Shown: piece after piece, positions 44,066 to 54,860 of the stretch
How the letters are laid out: the number at the start of each line of letters is the position of its first letter
How positions within the stretch are numbered: the stretch's first letter is position 1
From: Cladorhizidae sp. MBARI D1340-BT2
Lineage: Eukaryota; Porifera; Demospongiae; Poecilosclerida; Cladorhizidae
Length of the DNA stretch: 64,000 nt
Direction of reading: 5' to 3'
NCBI GenBank assembly: GCA_028752905.1
Contig: JAQNBH010000012.1
Coordinates: forward strand, 28,033,816-28,097,815
The notes under the pieces: model-generated
What the model was told of the DNA's origin: nothing
Databases searched by the model: none
What the model saw: the letters and a program-made list of their open reading frames with translations, nothing else
Position numbers and translations under genes: made by a program

Positions 44066-45130
44066 TTACCGAGATAAGGATTCAGAAAAATAGTTGTAGT
44101 TGTCAGCATTGCATATTGCAGCTCGTGTTGAGATTGTGCCACGCCTTACACTTGCTTAGGTTGTAGGCAATATACTCAGTAAATGCCACTGCGTGCGGCA
44201 ACTCGTGAATAATAGTTCCTAGTTTAGTATCGTCGCCTCATGTGTCAGGAGCAGAGCGGTAGAGTGAAAACAAAATATAGTGTAGTGCTTCCATGGAATG
44301 TGTAAGCAATGATTCCAGAATGATATCTCCATCAAAGTAGAAAGTGAATGTTTTTCTCTCCACAGCTAGTTTGATAATAAAATAGGTACCTTTTACACTG
44401 TTCACATATCCAACATTATGATATCCAAAGAAATTAGTATAGATGTTTGCATCTCTGTCCACCACTCGCATACTGATAGGTAGTTTTTTTTATAGACTTC
44501 TCTGTACATTCTGAGCGTGGTTAAGTTGTCTCTGTTCACAGGTGTGCCTGCAAAGTACGGGATCTTGTAAGTTTCTGATCCATAAATCATGTGTGGTTTC
44601 ATTGTTTTTTTATAGAAGATGCATTTTTATGGGGAACTTCTGTTTCTGTAAGCTTCATTACAGATTCATCTCCAAACACAACAAATGATTGTGGATTGGA
44701 AGATATAGACTGGGACTTGGTGTCTGATATGTTGTACTCGTAATAACTTATCATGGTTTTCAGCATGACTTTTTGAACAATATTAGTTTTCAAGTTGTAG
44801 GGCTGAGAAAGGTCGATTGTCACAGAGAGGGAGGATTTAGCTGGAAACAGTACGAACTCCTTTGACTGGAGGTTTTTGTTGGTAAAGAAGACCATCATAG
44901 AGCACTGGATTTCCATTCTGAGTAAATTTGAATGTGTGTGAAACCAGCTCATTGAGTGGTGTGTTTCTCGTCAGAAGGTAGCAGTCTCGATCCTCAGTGC
45001 TGGTGATCACAACTTTGCATGTAATGTCCTCCCCCACTTCATATCAATCAGAAGTAAAAATTGTTGCCATAAAAGGCTTGCAGCTGATGCTGCTAACAGA
45101 GATAATGAATAGAATCAGAGAAAACCTCAT
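44066..45130 (-). pseudogene. M35 metallopeptidase, left-arm pseudogene (U5)
   Basis: Starts MRFSLILFII at 45130, then SCKPFMATIFTSD and the TGA also seen in the U4 left-arm copy and at 3920. Frames 45037-44837, 44952-44599, 44602-44402 and 44471-44238 follow, showing repeated frameshifts. The catalytic segment reads HELPHAVAFTEYIAYN (about 44210-44160). The Asp ligand is Tyr and the final Gly is Asn, so the zinc site is lost. The stop lies at 44066. Confidence 0.8.
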
Positions 45131-45600
45131 TTTTCATGGCGTTTTACCTGATGAATCACATCTTACAATCCTCTCTCACTCTCACTCTTTATAACTGGTG
45201 ATATATGCCTAATATTCACTAAGCAGTTGTAAAATTGATATGACCATGTATGGCAATAGCTCGGACTGACATAATATGCAGCAGCTAAGGTGTTCAGTGT
45301 TTGAACAAACATGGTAGAAAATAAGCTCGTCACATTCTCAGATGAACTGTCACAAGTGCCACATGTGAGTAGAATAAAGAGCATGCACATGCACATGTGT
45401 ATGCACTGCAAGCACTTAAATTATGAGCCATCATGGCTGTGGTTTGCTGTCAGGTGCAAGTTGGAGATGAATAGTGTGATATAAATTGAGAAGAAAAAGA
45501 ACATTTTTAAATTGTCATTTGTTGCGCACCTATTTTGGTGTTCTTGCATACAGCCAGAATCCAGTGATTGTTATCCATTGCCAATGTTGCATACAAAGCC

Positions 45601-46015
45601 TGTACTAGTGTATGTGTGTGTTTGTGTGTGTGGGTGGGTGGGTGCGTGCGTGTGGTTTGTGTGCATGTGTATGCTGTGTGTGAGTTTGATTTCATGTAAG
45701 TGTGTCTGAAGCTGTGTATGTATGTGTGTGCATGTGCATGTGCATGTGTGTGTGTGAACGTGTGTGTGGTGTGTGTGTGGTGTGTGCATAATTTTGTATG
45801 CATGTGTGTGTGTGTGCATGTTTGGGTGCATCTGTATGTGTGTGTTGTGTTCGTAAAAATCATTTGTGTGTACATGTGTGGTGTGTGTGTGCATATTTGT
45901 GTGTATGCGTGTGTGATATGTGTGTGTGCATAATTGTGTGCAGTGTGTGTGTGTGTGTGTGTGTCTGTGTGTGTGAATATGTGTGTATTTGTGTGTGTTT
46001 TATGTGTGTTTGTGT
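45601..46015. repeat. TG-rich microsatellite (U5)
   Basis: Long interrupted (TG)n tract left of the palindrome centre; the matching (CA)n tract is at about 46625-46680. Confidence 0.9.
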
Positions 46016-46019
46016 GCAA

Positions 46020-46640
46020 GCATGCATCAGCGTTATCCTTAACCTAGAAATAGCCGTGGGTGTAGCATCCCTAGAAATATATACCTCAAAACTGTCAGCA
46101 CATGGCATGAGGTGTTGTGAAAACCATTGATAGTGAAAGACCAGCAGTCAAGAGTGAGTCTGAACCTGCAATGAGAGACAGATTTTAGAGAAGTCACATT
46201 TTTCAGGATAAAATAGTTTACAAGTTCAAATTAAGAATTATTTTCAGGTAAAGATGAAAATTTGACCTTAACATATTTGGCAATAAAATATTGCAGGCAC
46301 ACTGCACAGCTGCTGTAGCAAGTGATAGTATAGGAAACTCAAGACTAAGTGTTAGACAATTACACTAGTAAATGATAGCTCACAATTACACTAGTAAATT
46401 ATAGCCATATTTGACTAACACTTCATTTGAATTTGTAGATGATAATGATTAATGTTAATTCTGTCTCTCATTGCACAGCTTCAAACTCACTCTTCATCTT
46501 CAGATATTGTCATCAGTGGGGACTGCTGGTCTTGCTCATAGGAAAGGGTTTTGTGGAACTTTCACAAGACCGGTCCTGTGATGATAGTTTTGGGGTATTT
46601 ATGGGGCTAAGCTAAGGCAGATGCATGCACACACATTAAT
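46020..46640. other. centre of the M35 palindrome (U5)
   Basis: Non-coding and the same as 36253-36858. The inverted pair AGAGTGAGTCTGAACCTGCA (about 46149) and TGCACAGCTTCAAACTCACT (about 46474) marks the symmetry. ACACTAGTAAAT is repeated at about 46360 and 46388. Confidence 0.55.
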
Positions 46641-47097
46641 GCATGCATGCACTCAAGCACACACACACACACATATACACTTTACAGGCTTTTCATGCAC
46701 CAAATGCTAAGGGAAAACCCTTACAAAAATCACATTGGATTCTGGCTGTAAGCAAGAGCATCAAAATGGATGAAGTGTTTTTTCTTATTAATTCTCTTAG
46801 ATTATATCACACTATTCAACTCCATCTCGCACCTGACAGCAAACTACAGCCATGATGGCTCATAATTAAATTGCTAGCAGTGCGTACACATGTGCATGTG
46901 CATGCTCTCTACTCTACTCACATGTGGCACTTGTGACAGCTCATCAGATAATGTGACGAGCTTATTTTCTACCATGTTTGTTCAAACACCGGACACCTTA
47001 GCTGGCTGTGTATTATGTCAGTCAGAGCTATTGCCATACATGGTCATATCAACTTTACAACTGCTTAGTGAAATATTAGGCATACATCACCAGTTAG

Positions 47098-47107
47098 TAT
47101 ATATAAA
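47098..47107 (+). promoter_or_regulatory. TATA-like box of the split M35 gene
   Basis: TATATATAAA, 67 bp before the ATG at 47174, same context as the intact gene. Confidence 0.5.
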
Positions 47108-48379
47108 GAGTGAGAGGGAGAGAGGATTGGCAGATGCAAAATCAAAGATTCATCACATAAAACTTTTAGAAAAATGTGGCTTCCTGTGATTCTAACCATT
47201 ATCGCTGTTAGCAGTGTCAGCTGTGAGCCATTTATGGCAACAATTTATACTTCTCCTCGATACGAAGTGGGAGAGGACATTACATGCAAAGTTGTCATCA
47301 CCAATACCAATGATCGAGACTACTACCTTTTGACGAGAAACACACCACTCGATGAGCTGGCTGCACATGCTTTCGAAATTACTCAGAATGGAAATCCAGT
47401 ACACTATGATGGTCTGCTCTACCAACGAACACCTCCAACATCAAAGGAGTTCATACTGGTTCCAGCTAAATCCGTCCTCTCTACGACTATCGACCTTTCT
47501 CAGTCCTACAGCTTGAAAACTAATGTCGATCATAAAGTCATGCTGAAAACAATGATAAGCTATTACGATTACAACATATCAGACACCAAGTCACAGTTTA
47601 TCTCTTCCAATCCTCAATCATTTGTCGTGTTTGGAGATGAATCTGTAATGAAGCTTACAGAAGCACAGGTTCTCCGTAAGAATGCATCTTCTATAAAAGC
47701 AATGAAGCCTCGCATGATTTATGGATCAGAAGCTTGGAAGACACCGTACTTTGCAGGTACACCTATGAACGGAGACACCTTAATCACACTTAGAATGTAC
47801 AGAGAAGCCTATAAAAAACTACCTATCAGTATGCGAGCAGTGGACAGAGATGGAAACACCTACACTAATTTCTTTGGATATCGTTATGCTGGATATGTAA
47901 ATACTGTCACCGGCGTTACTAAGGGGGGGCGGAGGGGGCGTCCGCCCCCCCCCAACCAACACAGCTTTACCAGCCAGCTAGCTAAGCTCTATCATTCACA
48001 CACAAATCAGTCACACGGAATTTGATGCCGAGGTCAATAATTTTGGACGCCGTTTGTGAGATCAACCACTATCACGAGAATAAGATTGAGTCGAGTGCTG
48101 CTGCATTGCTATTGCAAATTGTAGCTTTGAGCTGGCAGCTAGTAAATGTGCTTGTGTCGTAGACTCGTAGAGACCTAGTGAATAGTGTAGTAGAGAGCCC
48201 ATTTCTCACCTAACCCGCGTAAATCAGTGCGCGTTTAATTATTCGCGTTATTATTATTATTATTATTATTTTTTAATATTTTATATATAATAATAGCTCG
48301 AGTCCAGATTATTTTATTTTTAGTGCAAAGGGACAATTTAGTGTAAAGGGACAAGGGACAAACGACAATAACTGGAGAT

Positions 48380-48678
48380 GCTGAACTGTCTACTTATTGT
48401 CATTAGTGTTGCCCACAAATCATTGTCATTGTCTAATCATCAGCTCTGAAAACAGAGTTTTCCCTGAGGAGCGACCTTCTTCAAAATTGCAAAAACAGTT
48501 CTGTATGTATTACAAGTTTTGCATCAGACTGATCTGCACAATGGAACTTTATCGTTTGTTTGTCACACTTCCTGTGACCACAGCATCCTATGAGAGAAGC
48601 TTCAACATTGTTGCTTCGATCCACGACATCTCAAGAGTTGAGAACTTGATTCTTTTTGTTGAAAATGATATCTAAATT
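48380..48678 (+). pseudogene. hAT transposase C-terminal dimerisation piece (outer element)
   Basis: The ORF 48397-48675 contains LYRLFVTLPVTTASYERSFN followed by IVASIHDISRVENLILFVEN. The LP.T.AS.ERSF pattern is the hAT C-terminal dimerisation motif. Everything upstream is missing. Confidence 0.7.
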
Positions 48679-48815
48679 ATGACTATTACTGACACCTTTC
48701 GACAAATGCAAATATGATTCCAAAAAATATAAGATATAATATAAATCAATGGCCTTGATTTTAATTTCTGTATGGCATAAAAAATTTAAAAAATTCCTGG
48801 AGCTATATACCTTGT

Positions 48816-51381
48816 CAGGGGTGGCTCAGCCACTCTAAGGTTGAGTGGGCCAGGGGTGGCTCAGCCACTTTAAGGCTGGATGGGTCAAAAGGAGGATGAG
48901 GCCGCAAAACATTATTTTTTAAATGTTTGCAAATTCATGATTTTTGTCTATTCAACTACTGTTCTGCCATGGTTTGAGTCACAATTGATTTATGAAATTA
49001 CACATTTCAAATCAAATCTACCAAATATTGCATGCCTGTGTTCATTGGCATCAATGAATTGACTACCAATATCTAAAAAGTTGATTTTGTCCAGTCTATC
49101 CTGATGCACATACAAAAGTAATTAAGACAAAGTTGAGATTGTAGATCTCAGATAGGTTTTTAGATGTCTAAGGGCACTAAATGACCTCTCACTTGTTGCA
49201 TTCATTGCTGGCAATACAAGCAACAGCTTCACTGTCCGAAAATAGATGGTTAGCGGGTTCAGATAGTCCCTTAAGGTATGAAACTATACTTGATAATGAA
49301 ATGTCTTCACCCAACTGATTGGACAGTGTCTTAAGCTGCACCTCAAGGTCATCATAATGAATATCATCATGATAATGGCTCCTCACAGCTTCCACTTCTT
49401 GTTCATGAGGATGTCCTTGGCATACTTTGAGGAGTAACTGTTCTAATTTTGATAACCTGGCTGGTCAAAACGGTCTTCAATGCACTGTATGCTCAAGTCC
49501 AAAGCTTCATCATCCTGTAGTAATCTTCAGGGTGTGATGGAAAATCACCTCCACTGTCACCATCTTCATAGTGCCTTGGAAGCTTTCTCTTTCGTGGAAG
49601 AACAGGATCACCAACATCTACCTGCATTGCCTTCGTTTTGACAACCTTCCAAAAACCCTTGAAGTTATCATCATCCGTACGCATTCCCTGTAAGGTTTGC
49701 TTGACCATTGTAGCAACTTTCTGGCCTTCTGTTGCAGACAGATTCTTGTGCTGCAGTGTACGGCTTAAATTGTCTAAATGTCTTAACAACAACTGTGCTA
49801 AAGAAATGCCAAAAAAATAATCAAATGTATCTATTTGGGAAGAAATTCCAGTTATTCGGGCCCTAATTTCAGTATCCTTTGACTGATCATAAACAACAGT
49901 CCATAGCTCCTGAAGAACAGTGTAATTGTCAAGTACACTCTTGAGTGAGTCTCCACGCACCATCCAATGGGTAGGACAAAGTAGCTTCAATCCAGGAGTG
50001 TCTGGTTCCAATTCTCTTCTTTTAATTTCCTAAAGATTCCGGTGAAAATATGACTAACTTACATAATTCATAAGTTGTATCCATTGAATCCCTTAGCAAT
50101 TTACATCTTTTCATAGTGTGTCCTGCAGCCAAATTTAAGGCGTGCCCATAACAATGGGTATATATAGCACGGGGCTCATCATCTCTGATTTTCTTTGCTA
50201 CTCCACCCTTTGCTCCTGACATGGTGTTGGCCCCATCATAGCACTGACCTCTTACCTTGTGTATATCTAAGTTCAAGGCTAATAATACATCCTTGATTAC
50301 TGTGTAAATGGTTGTAGCATCTGCACTGTCAAGCTGATACAAACCTAAAAGTTCTTCATGTACATCAAGGTTATTGTCTACCCAATGGAAAACCAAAACT
50401 AGCTGTTCATTGTTTGATGCATTAGTTGCTTCATCAGACATAATAACGTAAAAATCTGCTTGCTGCAAATTAGCTACTATATTACGAAGAACACTATGTG
50501 CAATTAGTGTTATAATTTCATTCTGTATGTCTTTAGAAATGAACGTATCATTTTGACGAGCCATTTAGAGATGTTATGCATAAAATCTGACTTTAATTCT
50601 TTGCTATCAGTTCTTCCCATTTCCCCAGGGGAATACCTTGCCTATGTATGTTTTCTAAAATTGTTTTCAATATCTGACGATTTCCAGGTGTTTTACTGGC
50701 ATGACCGATGTCAAGCAGTTCATCGATGCTCTTAGCTTGGGTTGGTAAGATAAAAAGGGCTTCACATGCTCAGGCTCATGGTTTTAGATATTCCATCTTT
50801 CCAATTGGAAAAGCCAGCTGATATCTATATAAAATAAGATATGGTAGATGTAAATATATATTTATAGCTAACTTGCTAACTATAGAATATACTTGCAAAG
50901 GCACTAACTGGTCTTTTTGAAGCCAAAATCTTCTTTTGAGCCACTGCCTTTGTACAAGCATGACAAAAAATGGCGTCCTTCTCTATATCATAGTGAAGAA
51001 ATGGGTAATTCTGAAACCAGTGCTTGATAAGATCTCGACCTTGATCCATACTTCTTCATGCGGAAATTGAACTTTTTCCCTGGATGAAAAGGTTCAATGC
51101 ACTCGCTAACAGCCATCAATCCAGCTGGCTCTACTTCAGTTGAAAGGTCAATAGCCTGTTGACCTTTGAACTATAGTGTAGCTATACAGCTAATTGAAAA
51201 TTACATACTGTACTGACTGTGGTGTCTACTGATCACTTAACAGACAATCTATTGTTTGGACGCTATGTAGTGACCAAACAATAGACTTTCTCTTACATAT
51301 AGCAGGCAACTAGCTATATATTTATATATATATTTTTGAAAAAAGTTGGGTGGGCCATCCCACCCTGCTAAGCCACCCCTG
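48816..51381 (-). mobile_element. inner hAT element (TTF/ZMYM1-like)
   Basis: Ends CAGGGGTGGCTCAGCCAC (48816) and, inverted, CAGGGGTGGCTTAGCAGG (51381) are classical hAT termini. The left end is duplicated in tandem (48816-48850 and 48851-48885). The flanks share only CTTGT (48811-48815 and 51382-51386), not a full 8-bp duplication. Transposase lies on the minus strand. A 12-bp inverted repeat (TCTATTGTTTGG/CCAAACAATAGA) lies near 51248-51284. Confidence 0.75.
48990..51090 (-). pseudogene. TTF-type (ZMYM1-like) hAT transposase
   Basis: In order on the minus strand: a TTF-type finger (HWFQNYPFLHYDIEKDAIFC, then HACTKA) near 51030-50950. The ORF 50564-50022 follows with FYVIMSDEATNASNNEQLVL, VRGQCYDGANTMSGAKGGVA and IYTHCYGHALNLAAGHTM. 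The ORF 50011-49493 carries CPTHWMVRGDSLKSVLDNY. The ORF 49395-49189 runs into the dimerisation motif NATSERSFSALRHLKTYLRS (about 49195-49140). It ends near 48990. Frameshifts and stops occur between the blocks. Confidence 0.85.
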
Positions 51382-51914
51382 CTTGTAGAATGGCTAGCTA
51401 TTGCATGCAATGCAATTGTAGCTATGTTTCTCCCCCCCAACATAGTAATGCTGTGCACACCTGTGAATACTGTACGAGGTACCTATTTCAATATCAAGCT
51501 AGCTATGGAGAGAAAAACATTCACTTTCTACTTTGATGGAGAACACTGTGCAAAAGATTCTGGAATCGTTGCTTACACGTTCCACGGAAGCAACACAATA
51601 TATTTGTGTTCGCTCTACCGCTATGCTGCAGAGGTACGAGGCCCCTTTACTAAAGTAGGAACTATTATTCACGAATTGTCGCATGCGGTAGCATTCACTG
51701 AAGATATTGCCTACGGCTTAACCAATTGTGAGGCATTGGCCAGATCTCGACCCGATCTGGCAATACGTAATGCTGACAACTACAACTGTTTCTCTGAATC
51801 CTTATCTCAGTAAATTGATAATACTATGTGCTATTGCTGTTGTTCTGTGATGTGTACCAGTATAAATTCTAATCATTATTGAAATGTGATAGCAAAGTAG
51901 AGCATTGTATATAT

Positions 51915-53103
51915 GAAGGGCTCAGAACCAGAGTCATGTAACCCACAAAAAAATTCAATTTTTTACCTGATTACTGTTGTACACATCAGTATAATAATAA
52001 GTACCCTGTTTCGGTAGTGATTGTGTAAACTGTTGCAGTGTTATTACCAAAAAGAAATTACCCCTCACAGGAAGTGGCTGAACTTCTTGTGCCAAAGTGA
52101 TGTAACCCTCAAGTCATGTGATACAATTGTACAGTGCTAATACTATAGACCACTGGTACAGACTTTTTTTAACTTGTTAGCTATGAGTTCTCCTGGTCCT
52201 TTATCTGCTACTGGTACAGAAAGCCTTTTAGAGACATCTATGTCGGAGAGGACCAAGAGGAAGTGTTTCAGAAACAGTGGTCAGGAGTATGTGAATGCTT
52301 CTCAAAAGAAAATAGTGATAGTCTTACTCCAGCGTTGTCCTGACTTTCCTTTCACCAAAATTGACCACAATTTTATGGTATCAGGACACTAATTTTTGCC
52401 TAATGATAGAGATTTTGGCAGCATAGAGACAGCAAGGAGAAAATGGCAGCATTTATATGTGCCACATCATTGGTATAGCTTGATTCGTACTGCACGACAA
52501 AACAATCATTTCACTTTGTGTATAATGGAAGGGAAGGACTTTGTTTCTCTTGATGGACTCAAGAAGTGCATCATGAATCGGGGGAAAAATACATGTGATA
52601 ACAAAGAAAAATGAAATGGATTCAAGTTCAGAAAGATTAGCCCATGCAGTTTCATTTTCGATACTCTCATAATGACATTGAACCATGGAAAGTTGTTGAT
52701 ATCATGAAAAAGACAAAAGGACAGCCTGTTAGCTTTATCAATACTCCCTTTCCACAACTCTACCCTAATGGCAGGATGGTGAATAAGAAGAAAGTGGATG
52801 ACCTAATGGTTGTACTACAGTTTGTCCCACCAGTATATCATGATTTCTATAAGAAACTTCAATCTGGTGAGGCAGCAAGCGAGTCTGACTAATGTTAAAT
52901 CGTACGCTCAATGACAAACAGCTAAAAAATAAGTTGTTGTTTCTTTTTTGTGCCCAATAGTTTTTGTTAAACATACTTAAAGTTCTATCATATTTGGATA
53001 TCATAAATATGACCTACGATTTTATTACGAACCATGAACTTTGACAGCTTGTATCATAAAAGTAAGGTTGTAAGGGTTACATGACTCTGGTTCTCGGCCC
53101 TTC
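51915..53103 (+). mobile_element. TIR DNA transposon with DUF7869-type gene remnant
   Basis: The first 30 bp (from GAAGGGCTCAGAACCAGAGT) and the last 30 bp (ending in GGTTCTCGGCCCTTC) are inverted copies with two mismatches. Flanks are AT repeats (TGTATATAT before, ATATATATG after). These match the uninterrupted GTATATATATATGTTTGGG in other M35 3' flanks. The duplication is therefore short and cannot be sized exactly. The element is 1189 bp and non-autonomous. Confidence 0.8.
52174..52892 (+). pseudogene. C-terminal part of a DUF7869-type protein
   Basis: The frame from 52174 contains VIVLLQRCPDFPFTKIDHNF and MVSGH, then a TAA where Ser would be expected, then FLPNDRDFGSIETARRKWQH and WYSLIRTARQNNHF. 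After another shift and a TAG, 52644-52892 encodes FRYSHNDIEPWKVVDIMKK and LYPNGRMVNKKKVDDLMVVL, then QFVPPVYHDFY. This SGH..LPNDRDFG..E..R pattern and the LYP.GR...KK.DL...L.F.PP tail are what I recall of DUF7869-containing transposase-like proteins. The N-terminal two thirds are missing. Confidence 0.65.
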
Positions 53104-53475
53104 ATATATATGTTTGGGTGGGATTGATGCCACTAAGGATTGTTGGATGTTACACGTATTATAATCTGATCAAAGTTTGAATTGCGTATTCTCTAAAACC
53201 TTCCACTACTCCTCAACTGAACTTCTACAAGAATCTCTTTAATGATTTGACTATAAATTTTCTGTGCAATATAGATATATGGACTACTTTATAACTAACA
53301 TAGCTGGTATAAGTGTGTGTGGGTGGGCAAAGACCGAGTTGAAATAATGAGCATACCAATATCCAGGTCTATTGCTAAGGTAGCTATTATCTGCCATTCA
53401 AGATATAGTACCTGCAAATCTAGCATCAACTTGCTTGAAGAAGGTGACCAAACATGATCGGCTTCTGTTCGCTCT
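53104..53475. other. M35 3' flank (U5)
   Basis: Continuation of the flank interrupted by the TIR element (ATGTTTGGGTGGGATTGATG). It ends GTTCGCTCTTTAA and runs straight into the next unit without a piggyBac-like element. Confidence 0.75.
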
Positions 53476-53479
53476 TTAA

Positions 53480-54860
53480 ATGACCCATGCATTTATGATA
53501 CGAAATTGAAAAATGTGCCTTTGATATCCATTGCTGTATATTGCTTCTGGATGTGGATTGTTGAAATTTATGACACTATTAACCACTGGAAGGGTTTAGT
53601 ACTGCGCACATGACTGAGAGCTAATAGGATGCTTTATAAGCCATGATATCATACTTACCCTCTCCAGATTGTTGGGAGTTATAAAAATACAAAATCTAAG
53701 AAGCTCCAGTTAATCATTAATACTAAGTCAGAAATTTACTTTAAGTCCCTAGAAAGCAACCATATAATGGGACAGTGATAACATTTTTTTGTGAGCCCAC
53801 ACTGACCACAAACTATGATTACCAACATAGTTCTTTTTGCATATAATGCAGATTGCTTACAGCAATCATTGTTTTTTAGCGCTAAGGTATTGGAGACAAG
53901 GAAACATGTATAATAATGTCCACAACACAACATTTATATTTTTACATATATAATTAAGTTTTCAGAGATGGAGGAAAAGGAGGCAAAAGAGAGATTAGTT
54001 CTCCAAAAGCAGCATCTATCAAATAGAGTCAAGTCCCAGGATATACGAAGCTAGCTAGCCAAGGCATTACCAGCGATTAATGGCCATAGCCTTTAGAAAA
54101 CTAACAGGCTAATACTACAGTTAGATCCCATTCACAAACCTAAGAAGTCTTCTTATCTCATGACTTCCTCGTCAGAAACAAAGACTGCTATAGCGCTAAG
54201 CTCCATACGACTGTTGTGGTCATCTTTTCCAAGGCTCCACGTTCACAAAAAGGTCAACCCAAGTATGAAAATAAGTGACTATCTTCTCCCCCACTAGAGT
54301 TATCTACAGGCAAGTCAAGAGTGCCGCCTGTCACTAGAAAAATGGCTTCTGCGAGATTTCTTGTTACCTAGTCATTTTTAGGTCCTCAAAATTGTAAAGG
54401 ATTCCGTGTTTCAATATTTTTTAGTGACACGATTGAGAAGCTAAACTGAGAGCGCCGAAACAGTATTAGGAACACATCATCATTATGACATCATCAGAAC
54501 CAAACTACACCTTTGGTTAGCATCTAGGCTAGGTCTAGCAATGCAATCTAGCAATGTAACACCTGATTTAGCTAAAGCTAAGAATTCTTTTGCAAAATTC
54601 TTATAATATAGCTCCCTAGCTATCTGACTTGACTAATGATCCTTCTACACTGGCAAAATGGAACATACACATAACCAGAACCAGTTTCTCCCCCTACTGT
54701 TTGACTGCATGTTCGGCATATATAAGAACCAAGTGAAAAAAGTTGTTATTCATGGCTCATGCGCACGTCATGTGGCTTTCTATTTGACACTTGCTAGCTG
54801 GTGCATCTTACATCCAGTTGTTATTTCACTATCACCTGAAAAAGCCCCAAGCATGTTAAG
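53480..54860. repeat. partial array unit U5'
   Basis: Begins ATGACCCATGCATTTATGAT directly after the empty TTAA site and follows the left part of U4/U5 with many small indels. It ends at about 54860 (CCCCAAGCATGTT), where U4 and U5 continue with GGCTGATGTG but here a DUF7869-type gene begins. The conserved exon-like block is degraded. Confidence 0.75.

Larger units (their letters stand above)
47908..51465. mobile_element. outer hAT element inserted in the M35 gene
   Basis: Exact 8-bp target duplication AATACTGT at 47900-47907 and 51466-51473. Left end CACCGGCGTTACTAAGGGGG, right end inverted CACAGGTGTGCACAGCATTA. A GTTACTAAG/ATTACTATG block precedes a G run on both sides. The GC-rich left end (C and G runs) is usual for TTF-type hAT ends. 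It holds (TTA)n at about 48248-48271, a transposase C-terminal piece and the inner hAT. It lacks most of its own transposase. Confidence 0.8.
47174..51813 (+). pseudogene. M35 metallopeptidase split by nested hAT elements
   Basis: The first part (47174-47907) encodes the signal peptide, the N-terminal domain and the start of the catalytic domain, up to YAGYVNTV. The second part (51466-51813) resumes at the duplicated AATACTGT and encodes RGTYFNIKLAMERKTFTFYF, VGTIIHELSHAVAFTEDIAYG and the natural end ...SESLSQ. Both parts are free of stops and frameshifts, so the gene was intact when it was hit. The insertion makes the frame run into hAT sequence and stop at 48025. Differences from the intact paralogue are a handful of residues, for example AEVRGPF for ADIRGPF. 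Confidence 0.85.
41830..53479. repeat. array unit U5 (long, head-to-head M35 pair, with insertions)
   Basis: From TTAA 41830-41833 to the uninterrupted TTAA 53476-53479. The left part (41834-43660) matches U4 but is diverged. It then has a left-arm M35 pseudogene, the TG/CA centre and a right-arm M35 gene split by nested hATs. A DUF7869-type TIR element sits in the 3' flank. Without insertions it is about 6.9 kb. Confidence 0.8.

Noticed and set aside
34321..45130. Left-arm M35 copies as functional genes
   Set aside because: Shared early stop, several frameshifts and a lost Asp ligand make them pseudogenes.
48811..51386. 8-bp target duplication for the inner hAT
   Set aside because: Only CTTGT is shared by both flanks; the eight bases on each side do not match, so I do not claim a full duplication.
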